This document shows, piece by piece, positions 6,837-13,400 of a stretch of 13,400 nucleotides of DNA. Position 1 is the stretch's first letter, and each line of letters begins with the position of its first letter. Source of the DNA: Candidatus Calidifonticultor daggyaiensis (GTDB lineage: Bacteria; Actinomycetota; Humimicrobiia; Humimicrobiales; Humimicrobiaceae); NCBI GenBank assembly GCA_015661035.1, contig JACVJA010000007.1, positions 1 to 13,400 on the forward strand, read 5' to 3'. Under the pieces are notes generated by a model that had not been told where the DNA came from, searched no databases, and saw only the letters and a list, made by a program, of their open reading frames with translations. Both the position numbers and the translations under genes were made by a program.

Positions 6837-7256
6837 ATGAATAAATATGAAAATATTATTATGGTGTTAGTAAAGTTTGATGAATTAATTAAAGATGCAG
6901 AAAAAAATAACTATGCTGTTGGCTATTTTGAAGCACGGAATTTAGAGACATTTCTAGCAGTGTGCAATGCTGCTGAAAAAATGCGCTCACCAGTTATAAT
7001 TGGGTTTAGCGGATTAGATTTTCCAAATTATGTTGCAATTAAGAAAGGTGTTAGAAAAATAAATATAGGAAAAGCTATAAAAGAAGCTTTTTTCTTGTCA
7101 TTAAAAAGTTCTTGTAGGCAATTAAGTAAAAATTATAATCCTTATAATATTGTAGGTTCTGGATTAGAGAATGATATACTTGTTATAGCTCAAAATGCGG
7201 TTCAACAAGTTGTTGAAAAATACATGGTCTTATTTGGAAGTGTAAATAAGGCGTGA
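6837..7256 (+). pseudogene. Class II fructose-bisphosphate aldolase-like gene with a large internal deletion
   Basis: The open frame gives 139 residues in which two distant parts of a class II aldolase-like protein of about 280-290 residues are joined. The first half (VLVKFDELIKDAEKNNYAVG to VIIGFSGLDFPN) is the family N-terminus. After about residue 62 it jumps to AIKKGVRKINIGKAIKEAFF and YNPYNIVGSGLENDILVIAQ, the family C-terminus. The middle of roughly 150 residues, holding the zinc-binding His and the catalytic Asp and Glu, is absent, so aldolase activity is not possible. The junction keeps frame. The natural start may be the ATG at 6861, since family homology begins at VLVKFDEL. Such proteins are often encoded with phosphoenolpyruvate-hydrolase and UPF0261 proteins, the two remnants that follow. 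Either true decay or an assembly deletion would explain it. Confidence 0.75.
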
Positions 7257-7265
7257 AAAACATAA

Positions 7266-7688
7266 AGTGGTATTACTTTAGATAATGAAATTCAAATGTT
7301 AAAGTTAGCTAAAGAAATGGGATTTGTAACTGCTACAATGCCTTATAATGTTGAAGATAGTATTAAAATTGTAAGAGAAGCAGAACCTCATATATTTTGT
7401 TTTCATGCTGGGACAACTAAAGGTGGTTTGGTTGGATTTGACACTCCATATACCATTCAGGATACAGCTAAAAGAACCCAGGAAGCTTTTAATGAGGTTT
7501 TAAAAATAAAATCTGATTTGATTTTACTCGCCCATGGTGCTTCGCTTGTAACTCCAAAAGATGGTCAATATTTATTGGATAATACAAGTACACACGGTCT
7601 TTGGACAGGCTCTGCTACAGAAAGAATTCCGATTGAAGAAGCTGTTTTTAAAACTGCTAGCCAGTTTGTTAATTTAAAGATGAAATAA
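7266..7688 (+). pseudogene. Phosphoenolpyruvate hydrolase-like (TIM-barrel) gene remnant, N-terminal half missing
   Basis: Homology starts before any start codon: after a stop at 7263-7265 the frame reads SGITLDNEIQMLKLAKEMGF, continuous with the first ATG at 7296. The remaining 130-140 residues match the C-terminal half of the phosphoenolpyruvate hydrolase family (TIM barrel, about 275 residues): CFHAGTTKGGLVG, LILLAHGASLVTPKDGQYLL and STHGLWTGSATERIPIEEAV. The N-terminal barrel strands and any proper ribosome binding site are absent. It begins only about 10 nt after the stop of the aldolase remnant, so the sequence between the two genes has also been lost. The frame itself is otherwise clean with no internal stops, which suggests recent loss or an assembly gap. 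It is very unlikely to make a working enzyme. Confidence 0.72.
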
Positions 7689-7741
7689 TTAAATTAGTCT
7701 TAGAAAAAAATTAAATTAAAAATATTTTAATTAAATGTACT

Positions 7742-7760
7742 GTTAACCCAACTTGTTAAC
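7742..7760. repeat. Paired GTTAAC palindromes upstream of the UPF0261 remnant
   Basis: GTTAAC occurs at 7742-7747 and 7755-7760, 13 bp apart; the second sits inside a 10-bp palindrome TTGTTAACAA. The copies could pair as a 6-bp hairpin or be a dimeric operator. They lie in the 200-nt gap before the UPF0261 remnant. Confidence 0.3.
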
Positions 7761-7888
7761 AACTCTATATTCTATATATTTTTATATTTTTAAATTTTTA
7801 TTTAAAATGGTTTTAATTTTTTAAAAAGATAAAGTTTTTTAGTTTTAAAAAGTAATTACTTTAAATTTTTAAAAGGCAGGGGTATTTT

Positions 7889-8213
7889 ATGAAAAAGACA
7901 ATTATTATTCTTGGTTGTCTTGATTCAAAGGGAGAAGAATATGGTTTTATTAAAAGACGTATTGAAAAAGAAGGACTTGATACTATTTTAGTTGATGTTG
8001 GAGTTCTACCTTTGCTTTGTAATGAGATCTTTACCGATAGGATTTCCTAAAGTTATGGTTTCTACAATGGCCGCAGGTAATGTAAAGGATTTAGTAGGAA
8101 TTAAAGATATTGTTATGATTCCAGCAGTAGCTGATATTATGGGGTTAAATAAGATATCGCGTATTATTTTAAGTGAAGCTGCTGGCGCTATTGTTAGAAT
8201 GGTTAAATACTAG
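7889..8213 (+). pseudogene. UPF0261 (Tm-1-like ATP-binding) gene broken by internal deletion, frameshift and C-terminal loss
   Basis: The ATG at 7889, with an AGGCAGGGG stretch upstream, opens a frame giving MKKTIIILGCLDSKGEEYGF and [19 protein letters not shown], the typical N-terminus of UPF0261 proteins (about 400 residues). This frame diverges from the family near 8006 and stops at 8048-8050. From about 8016 the next frame carries a later part of the same family: [40 protein letters not shown] and [13 protein letters not shown], then TAG at 8211-8213. About 65-70 residues are missing at the join with a frame change, and the entire C-terminal half of the protein (roughly 200 residues) is gone. 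UPF0261 proteins are usually encoded with phosphoenolpyruvate-hydrolase-like proteins, as here. The gene cannot yield an intact product. Confidence 0.78.
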
Positions 8214-8255
8214 TTTGGTATCATTACAACTATCAAAACAAATATCAATATATCT

Positions 8256-8675
8256 TTACCCTTTGCTTGGTTTAAAATGACAAATACCTGCTACAGCTTT
8301 TACATCCAGAACAAATACAATACCTGCACCAGGTTCGTTTAAATTGCCGGCTTTAATAATAGAATTAAGAATTTTGTTTGTTTTATCTTTATCTATAATA
8401 GTTAATATAATTTCTTTTTCAGGTTCAATTGGTATACCCATTATTGAACCTTTTTCGTGTATACCCGTACCTCTCCCATAGATAACTGTTCCGCCTTCTG
8501 CACCAGCATTTTTTGAAGCATTTAATATAAGTTCTGCGTTGCCTTTATCTACAATTGTTACAATTAAATCATGATGATTTAAGCAAATGTTTCGATTGTT
8601 TTGATTTTTATAAATTTGGTTATTATTCTTAATATTACTAATATTACTATTTTTTTTGCCCTCTTTTTGAACCAT
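8256..8675 (-). CDS. P-II-like signalling protein associated with DUF1538 transporters
   Basis: 139 residues. After an Asn/Lys-rich N-terminal extension of about 33 residues, a P-II-like ferredoxin fold follows: DLIVTIVDKGNAELILNASK (36-55), GTVIYGRGTGI (62-72) leading into the T-loop, IEPEKEIILTIIDKD (83-97), and PGAGIVFVLDVKAVAGI (115-131). P-II proteins sense nucleotides and control a partner, often a membrane transporter. The T-loop lacks the uridylylated Tyr of classical GlnB, so it is not a nitrogen P-II of that type. The ATG has AAAGGAGG 8 nt upstream and lies inside the preceding DUF1538 gene (29-nt overlap), strongly implying one transcript and a shared function. Gating of the DUF1538 pair by a nucleotide is the likely job, inferred from context and from the common pairing of these families. 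Confidence 0.85.
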   Translation of the reverse strand: MVQKEGKKNSNISNIKNNNQIYKNQNNRNICLNHHDLIVTIVDKGNAELILNASKNAGAEGGTVIYGRGTGIHEKGSIMGIPIEPEKEIILTIIDKDKTNKILNSIIKAGNLNEPGAGIVFVLDVKAVAGICHFKPSKG

Positions 8676-9402
8676 AAAACTTACCTCCTTTAATTTTATA
8701 AATAATACCTAATGTCAAAACTGAAATTATTGGAGCTAGCGCAACCAAAGACACTAGTCCAAAACCATGAAGTATACTATCTCTATTTATCATTACATCT
8801 GCAAGTCCTGTTGAAATGGACATAATAAATGTAACTACCATAGGACCTGTTGCAACTCCACCTGAGTCAAAAGCTATTGCTGTAAAATTTGGTCCAGCAA
8901 TTATTGCAAGTATAAAAGCAATAGTATATCCAGGAACCAATAAATAAATCAACGAAATTCCAAAGATTGTTTTAGTCATAGCTAAAGCAATAGAGCATGC
9001 AACTCCAAAGCAAAGTGTAATAAGTATTGTTTTTTCCTTTATATAACCACTTGAAAAATTTTCAATTTCGGAGCTTAAAACTCTAATAGCTGGTTCAACA
9101 ATTGTTACTAAAAAACCTAATATAAACCCTATTGGAATAAGAAGCCAGTTTATTGAACTTGCACCTAATGATTTTCCAATTATATTGCCAGCAGGTATAA
9201 ATCCAATTTTTACTCCATAAAGAAATAAAACCAGACCAAAAAATGTTAAAGCAAACCCTTTTATGATATCTAATATCTTTTTTTTCTTTAGTTTAAATAA
9301 AAAAATTTGAAACACTATAAAAATTAGAATAATTGGGGTTAAAGCAATTGTTACTTCTATCAATAAATCTATTAAATTTGTGATAAATATGAACTCAGTC
9401 AT
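8647..9402 (-). CDS. DUF1538 integral membrane protein (second of the pair; probable ion antiporter subunit)
   Basis: 251 residues with about seven hydrophobic helices and the two DUF1538 signatures: TIVEPAIRVLSSEI (100-113) and AFDSGGVATGPMVV (177-190). Both are re-entrant-like, charged or glycine-rich motifs inside hydrophobic sequence, as expected for a transport path. It is homologous along its whole length to the neighbouring protein at 9542-10315; in many bacteria the two occur fused as one two-repeat protein. A paired DUF1538 system, UmpAB of Halomonas, has been described as a two-subunit Na+(Li+,K+)/H+ antiporter; this is recalled family knowledge, not proof for this protein. The ATG at 9402 has only a weak upstream AAGGTAAAAGA. 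The C-terminus is basic (GSKRGQKK) and its coding end overlaps the P-II gene. Confidence 0.85.
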   Translation of the reverse strand: MTEFIFITNLIDLLIEVTIALTPIILIFIVFQIFLFKLKKKKILDIIKGFALTFFGLVLFLYGVKIGFIPAGNIIGKSLGASSINWLLIPIGFILGFLVTIVEPAIRVLSSEIENFSSGYIKEKTILITLCFGVACSIALAMTKTIFGISLIYLLVPGYTIAFILAIIAGPNFTAIAFDSGGVATGPMVVTFIMSISTGLADVMINRDSILHGFGLVSLVALAPIISVLTLGIIYKIKGGKFYGSKRGQKK

Positions 9403-9541
9403 TTGCTTATCTTTTACCTTAATATATTAAGTTTAAAAATTAATGTAATTATTGTTTTTTTAAGAGTTTTAATAGCCTCTTTTCAAAAAAATAAAAACAA
9501 TAATAATTATGATAAGATAATTATGATAATTAAGACAAAAA

Positions 9542-10315
9542 CTATTTGCCAAATATAATCCCAAGTATCATAACAGTTATTACTGGCCCAATTGAAGCAA
9601 TGCCAATTAAGCCAAAGGCTTCAGACAACTTATTTTTACCACCGAGCACAGAAATAAGACCAAAACCAAGCGACATTATTACAGGTACAGTAATAGGTCC
9701 AGTAGTAACGCCACCAGCATCAAATGATATAGGTATATAATTTTTTGGTGTAAAAAAAGCCAAGATTAATATTATCAAATAGCCGAATATAAAAACATAT
9801 ATGATAGGGATATTCTTTAGAATTCTTATGAAAGAAAATAGTAAAAATAAACCAATTCCTAAACCTATAGCAATTATTAAAAGATTTTTATTTATATTAC
9901 CATTTGATACAAAATCAATTTGGTCGGCAAGAACTCTTACGTCTGGTTCAGCTATGGTTACAGCAAACCCTAATATAAAACCAGTTATTAATAATAAAAT
10001 TGTTGATTTTTTTTTGGGTATTTCTGCACCCACTTGCTCACCTATAGGAATTAGACTTAATTTAATGCCTTTTAAGAAAAATTTTAAGCCTATTATTACC
10101 AGAATGGCGCCAAAGAAAAATTTTGTTAAAACTTCATTAGGCATCTTAACGAATGTAAAATTTAGTATTAAAACGAAGACTAAAATTGGCCCAATTAGTT
10201 TTATAACATCAAGAAAAAACGATTTAATGAATTTTATTATATTATTTAAGTAATAGTTTTTATTTAAAGAATTTACTTTTAAATTAAATGCTAATTTTTT
10301 TTTATTTTTAATCAT
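9542..10315 (-). CDS. DUF1538 integral membrane protein (first of the pair; probable ion antiporter subunit)
   Basis: 257 residues with about seven membrane helices. It carries TIAEPDVRVLADQI (120-133) and SFDAGGVTTGPITVPVIM (197-214), aligning with the EPAIRVL and FDSGGVATGP motifs of the downstream paralogue. A basic, Asn-rich extension of about 30 residues precedes the first helix, and the ATG at 10315 has no visible ribosome binding site; no other good start exists before the first helix. It lies 139 nt upstream of the second DUF1538 gene and both face the same way, followed by the P-II gene. The pair is probably one two-subunit transporter of monovalent cations, by analogy with UmpAB. 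The acidic residues in EP-D-RVL and FDAGG are candidates for cation coordination; this is inference. Confidence 0.85.
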   Translation of the reverse strand: MIKNKKKLAFNLKVNSLNKNYYLNNIIKFIKSFFLDVIKLIGPILVFVLILNFTFVKMPNEVLTKFFFGAILVIIGLKFFLKGIKLSLIPIGEQVGAEIPKKKSTILLLITGFILGFAVTIAEPDVRVLADQIDFVSNGNINKNLLIIAIGLGIGLFLLFSFIRILKNIPIIYVFIFGYLIILILAFFTPKNYIPISFDAGGVTTGPITVPVIMSLGFGLISVLGGKNKLSEAFGLIGIASIGPVITVMILGIIFGK

Positions 10316-10359
10316 TTTTTAGTTTTTAAAAAATCTTTAATTCTCTGATTTAGAATGTG

Positions 10360-10389
10360 ATATTAACATTAGCTTTTAGATATTATCAA
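10360..10389 (-). promoter_or_regulatory. Possible promoter of the DUF1538/P-II operon
   Basis: On the minus strand TTGATA (10389-10384) and TAATAT (10365-10360) are 18 nt apart, placing a start site near 10353 and a leader of about 40 nt before the first DUF1538 gene. AT-richness makes such matches common, so support is modest. Confidence 0.3.
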
Positions 10390-10580
10390 AAAAATTTATA
10401 TTATTTACAAAATATTATTCTTTTAATAGTTTACATTATTATAACTTAAAGAAAGAATAGTAAAATAAATATTTAATTTTTACTATAATTATAGGTTAGT
10501 GTATTTTCTTAGCTTTTTTAATATAATAAAAATATGTTAAGAGTTTTTAAGGTAAAAATTAAAAGTAAAAACTTACATAA

Positions 10581-11912
10581 GTGTTTAAGATTAATAACTC
10601 TATTTTTAAATTAAGTAAATTAAGAAAATTCTTAATATATAAGTCAATGTTTTTTAAGTCCGTTTGTTTTAAGTCTTTCTTTTTTTTATTTGTTTCATTA
10701 ATAATTTTAATAAGTTGTAGCAGTTTTTATAATAATCCTGATAACAGTTACAATTATCAGAATTATAATACCACTTCAAATGAGACTAAATCAAATTATA
10801 ATAATTTTGAATCTAAAGTCATATCCAATAAAAATAATAATATAGAAAGCAACAAAGAAGAAAAAAAAGAAATCATAAATAAAAACCTAAATGAAAAAAG
10901 GTTAAATAACAACACATTTAATCAGAACCAACTTTGGGAAAATTTAATTAACAAAACATCATCTAATGAGATATCATTAGATGAAATCTTATATGATAAT
11001 AAACAGTATAATGAGTATAATAAAAACGTAACTAATGAAGATATAAAAAGCGATATAATATTTAACTTTACTGTTTGCGGTGATAATAGACCTGCAGATG
11101 ACTATCTGCCTCAACCTGATGTTTTTAAGGAAATTTTAAAATTAATTAAGGGAAAAAATCCATCATTTCATATAAGTGTTGGGGATATTATAAATGGTCA
11201 AACTAAAGATCCTGATATTATCAATAGACAGTTTAATGATTATTTAAATGTGGTTTCTGTTTTAAATACTATAAATTTTGTTTCACCAGGTAATCATGAT
11301 TTATCAAACAATACTACTAGGAAATATTTTAGTTCAATTATTATCGAAAAAACTATTAATGATGTTAAAAATAGCTCAATAGAAATTCATTCATTAAATA
11401 ATGAAAGCACTAATGATAATCTTTATTATTATTTTGAATATGAAAATATACATTTTATAATACTTAATGCCTTTGAAAAAGGCTGCTGGGGAGCAGTAAA
11501 AGGTCAGCAGCTTGAATGGCTTGAAAAAATTTTAAGCAAACTATCAGATGAAAGAGTTTTTGTTTTCATTCATACCCCTGTTTTTTCTGTTTTAAACCCT
11601 GACACCATAACTGATGGTACTAAGCATGTAGCATTTTCCAGTAAGAAAAACTTAGAATATATAAAACGATTATTTAAGGAAAATAGAGTTGATGCAGTGT
11701 TTAGTGGCCATGAACATATGTATAATAAACAACTTCATGACGGAACTACCTATATAATAACAGCTTTAAGTGGTGAGTACCCATTTGTTTCAAAAGAAGA
11801 TGGAGGAATTTATCATTTTATAAATGTTGAAATACAAAAAGATTGTTGGGTTTTTTATGTTATTGATAAAGACGGAAATGTTTATTACAGTGAAAAGGTT
11901 TTATTTAATTAG
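10581..11912 (+). CDS. Lipoprotein metallophosphoesterase (calcineurin-like)
   Basis: Up to 443 residues. A calcineurin-like phosphoesterase domain spans about 160-440 with its metal motifs in order: CGDNR (166-170), SVGDII (199-204), GNHD (237-240), IHTP (330-333) and GHEH (376-379). The first motif is DNR rather than the common DxH, as in purple-acid-phosphatase-like branches. A hydrophobic segment ends in the lipobox LISC, so the product is probably an exported lipoprotein anchored at Cys46 (GTG numbering). The next 110 residues are an Asn/Lys/Glu-rich low-complexity linker holding the domain away from the membrane. Start choice is uncertain: GTG at 10581 gives the longest form, but ATG at 10647 gives a typical 23-residue lipoprotein signal. 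Neither has a clear ribosome binding site. The substrate is unknown. A DUF72 gene follows 16 nt later. Confidence 0.87.
   Translation: MFKINNSIFKLSKLRKFLIYKSMFFKSVCFKSFFFLFVSLIILISCSSFYNNPDNSYNYQNYNTTSNETKSNYNNFESKVISNKNNNIESNKEEKKEIINKNLNEKRLNNNTFNQNQLWENLINKTSSNEISLDEILYDNKQYNEYNKNVTNEDIKSDIIFNFTVCGDNRPADDYLPQPDVFKEILKLIKGKNPSFHISVGDIINGQTKDPDIINRQFNDYLNVVSVLNTINFVSPGNHDLSNNTTRKYFSSIIIEKTINDVKNSSIEIHSLNNESTNDNLYYYFEYENIHFIILNAFEKGCWGAVKGQQLEWLEKILSKLSDERVFVFIHTPVFSVLNPDTITDGTKHVAFSSKKNLEYIKRLFKENRVDAVFSGHEHMYNKQLHDGTTYIITALSGEYPFVSKEDGGIYHFINVEIQKDCWVFYVIDKDGNVYYSEKVLFN
10959..10984. repeat. Perfect 11-bp inverted repeat inside the metallophosphoesterase gene
   Basis: TCATCTAATGA (10959-10969) and TCATTAGATGA (10974-10984) are exact reverse complements around a GATA loop. 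They encode part of the linker near residues 127-135. A hairpin in the mRNA is possible; a function is not evident. Confidence 0.7.
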
Positions 11913-11928
11913 ATTAAACCTAATTTAG

Positions 11929-12720
11929 ATGGAAATTAATAAAAACAATCCATTGCTTAAGAAATTATACATTGGTACATCAGGATGGAGCTATAACAGC
12001 TGGAAGGAGTTTTTTTATCCTGAAAAATTGCCAAAAAATAAATGGCTAAATTATTATTCTAACTTTTTTAACACTGTTGAAATAAATAGCAGCTTTTATC
12101 ATTTGCCTAGAAGTAATACTTTTAAGAATTGGGCAAGCCAAACACCTGAAAGTTTTTTATTTAGTGTTAAAGTATCACGCTATATTACTCATATAAAAAA
12201 ATTAGTTGATTGTAGAGAACCGTTTTTAAAACTTTTAGAATCTTCAACTTTACTTGGGGAAAAACTCAAGATTTTTTTATTCCAATTTCCTTCTACTCAA
12301 AAAAAGGATTTAGCAAAAATTGAGGATTTTTTAAATTTGACTAAAAAATTGACGCTAAGAAATTTAAGTTTAAATTTTGTTTTTGAATTTAGACATGAAA
12401 GCTGGTTTTGTAATGAGACTTACAGATTATTAGATGTAAATGGGGCAGGTATTGTTATATCTAGTTCACCAAGCTTTCCATTTTATAAAATAATTACTGG
12501 CAAATTATGTTATATTAGAATGCATGGAAGCAAAGAACTTTATTCATCATGTTACAGTGACGAAGAACTTAAAAACCTAAGTTTTTATATTAATAGCATT
12601 ATTAAAGATAGTGATTATGTTTTTATATATTTTAATAATGACTATAATTGCTATGCGGTTAAGAACGCACAAACATTGTTAAATTTTTGTTATAGCAATT
12701 TGATAAATAGTTATATGTAA
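11929..12720 (+). CDS. DUF72 (YecE-family) protein
   Basis: 263 residues, full length for the DUF72/YecE family, a TIM-barrel-like soluble fold found across bacteria and archaea whose biochemical role is not established. Signatures: YIGTSGWSYNSWKEFFYP (14-31), NTVEINSSFYHLP (48-60), FSVKVSRYITHIKKL (78-92), the FEFRHESW motif (152-159), YIRMHG (195-200) and IYFNND followed by AVKNAQTL (233-250). All main motifs are present, so the protein is probably functional. It starts 16 nt after the metallophosphoesterase stop and is probably cotranscribed, although no ribosome binding site is visible before the ATG. A 200-nt AT-rich gap follows before the LigD-type gene. DUF72 genes are often found near DNA-repair or phosphatase genes, but no functional link can be shown here. 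Confidence 0.9.
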   Translation: MEINKNNPLLKKLYIGTSGWSYNSWKEFFYPEKLPKNKWLNYYSNFFNTVEINSSFYHLPRSNTFKNWASQTPESFLFSVKVSRYITHIKKLVDCREPFLKLLESSTLLGEKLKIFLFQFPSTQKKDLAKIEDFLNLTKKLTLRNLSLNFVFEFRHESWFCNETYRLLDVNGAGIVISSSPSFPFYKIITGKLCYIRMHGSKELYSSCYSDEELKNLSFYINSIIKDSDYVFIYFNNDYNCYAVKNAQTLLNFCYSNLINSYM

Positions 12721-12921
12721 TAAATAAATCTTATTACAAATAAATTTTTACTGATTACAGATAGATTACCTTAAGAAAAATTAAATTAATTTTTTATATT
12801 ATTAAATTAAAAATTTTTATATGGTTTTTTTACATGGTTTTTTAAAAGTTTAAAATAATATATAAATTAAAAAGATATAAAACAGAGAAGTTTGTATTGA
12901 GTATTAGTCTTTGGAGGTAAT

Positions 12922-13400
12922 ATGTTTTCTGGTGGAAGCAAAGATAATGGGGAAAAATTGTTATTTGTAGTGCATAAACATTATGCAAGCCATCTTCATT
13001 ATGATTTAAGATTAGAACTTGATGGCGTTTTAAAAAGCTGGGCAATACCAAAAGGCCCTACTATGAACCCAAAAGAAAAAAGACTCGCTGTAATGGTAGA
13101 AGACCATCCCTTAGAATATATAAATTTTGAGGGTGTTATCCCTGATGGAGATTATGGTGCTGGGCAAGTCTATATTTGGGATAAAGGCAAATATTATACA
13201 TCAAGTTCTTTTAATAAGATAGAAGATTCAAAGATTATACGAGAATCCCTAGAGAAGGGACATATAACTTTTATTCTTGAAGGAGATGTTTTAAAAGGTG
13301 AATTTTCTCTTGTTCGTCTTAAAAAAGCATCAGAAAAGGACTGGCTTTTAATAAAGAAAAATGATGAGTTTGCAAAAAATATTGATGTCACAAAAATTAA
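12922..13400 (+). CDS. LigD-type DNA 3'-phosphoesterase domain protein (C-terminus beyond window)
   Basis: An ATG at 12922 with GGAGG 4 nt upstream opens a frame of 159 residues with no stop before the edge. It matches the 3'-phosphoesterase (PE) domain of bacterial LigD: HKHYASHLHYDLRLELDGVL (18-37), SWAIPKGP (39-46), RLAVMVEDHP (54-63) and EGVIPDGDYGAG (70-81). His20, His26, Asp28 and His62 keep the same spacing as the metal ligands His42, His48, Asp50 and His84 of Pseudomonas LigD, and Arg30, Lys44 and Arg54 match its other active-site residues. PE trims ribonucleotides and phosphates from 3' DNA ends during break repair. The domain is nearly complete at the window end (WLLIKKNDEF at 143-152). 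Whether it is a stand-alone PE or is fused to ligase or polymerase domains lies beyond the window. Confidence 0.92.
   Translation, partial: MFSGGSKDNGEKLLFVVHKHYASHLHYDLRLELDGVLKSWAIPKGPTMNPKEKRLAVMVEDHPLEYINFEGVIPDGDYGAGQVYIWDKGKYYTSSSFNKIEDSKIIRESLEKGHITFILEGDVLKGEFSLVRLKKASEKDWLLIKKNDEFAKNIDVTKI

Noticed and set aside
7742..7760. GTTAAC pair read as an intrinsic terminator of the aldolase/hydrolase remnants
   Set aside because: The stem is only 6 bp, is not GC-rich and no T-run follows immediately; kept only as a repeat.
9801..10253. Plus-strand open frame of 150 residues
   Set aside because: It is antisense to the first DUF1538 gene, has no recognisable motif, and its Pro/Lys/Ile-rich composition is what the complement of membrane-protein codons gives.
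12842..13051. Minus-strand frame of 69 residues over the start of the LigD-type gene
   Set aside because: The plus frame from 12922 has exact catalytic motifs; the minus frame is its complement.
1..13400. CRISPR arrays, transposases, tRNA or rRNA genes
   Set aside because: No regularly spaced repeats, no transposase motifs and no cloverleaf or rRNA-like sequence were seen on either strand.

Overview
This is a strongly AT-rich bacterial window (roughly a quarter G+C by eye) with Asn/Lys/Ile-rich proteins, several TTG or GTG starts, and AAGGAGG-type ribosome binding sites mixed with genes that lack one. The content suggests a low-GC, probably anaerobic bacterium of the Firmicutes / Atribacterota / deep low-GC Actinomycetota kind: a PurF-like protein, a sodium:solute symporter, a DUF1538 pair with a P-II protein, a phosphoenolpyruvate-hydrolase/aldolase/UPF0261 cluster, and a LigD 3'-phosphoesterase. 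The sequence alone does not fix the lineage. No rRNA, tRNA, CRISPR array, insertion sequence or phage gene was seen.

Layout. (1) 1-1727, minus strand: a compact four-gene operon made of a small exported Asn/Lys/Tyr-rich protein with Cys and His, a DUF4405 two-helix membrane protein with paired histidines, an ECF sigma factor, and the start of a fourth gene overlapping the sigma gene by ATGA, which may be its anti-sigma partner. It looks like a self-contained envelope-sensing unit. A possible ECF-type promoter lies upstream. (2) 2086-3477, minus: a PurF-like amidophosphoribosyltransferase that keeps the Fe-S and PRPP sites but has Ser instead of the catalytic Cys. (3) 3824-6039, plus: an SSS-family sodium symporter behind a good sigma70-type promoter, then a YjbQ-family protein. 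An HD-domain hydrolase (6048-6650) converges on it from the minus strand. (4) 6837-8213, plus: three consecutive broken genes (class II aldolase-like, phosphoenolpyruvate hydrolase-like, UPF0261/Tm-1-like), each missing large parts. This is either a decaying catabolic operon or an assembly with missing segments. (5) 8256-10315, minus: two homologous DUF1538 membrane proteins and a P-II-like regulator, probably a regulated ion transport system. (6) 10581-12720, plus: a lipoprotein metallophosphoesterase followed after 16 nt by a DUF72 protein. (7) 12922 to the window end, plus: a LigD-type 3'-phosphoesterase domain with all metal-binding residues, still open at the edge.

The most interesting items are the sigma/DUF4405/Cys-rich exported protein operon, the PurF-like protein without its glutaminase nucleophile, the broken three-gene cluster, and the split DUF1538/P-II operon. 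A side theme is short in-frame tandem duplications (15 or 18 bp) in the low-complexity parts of at least three genes.
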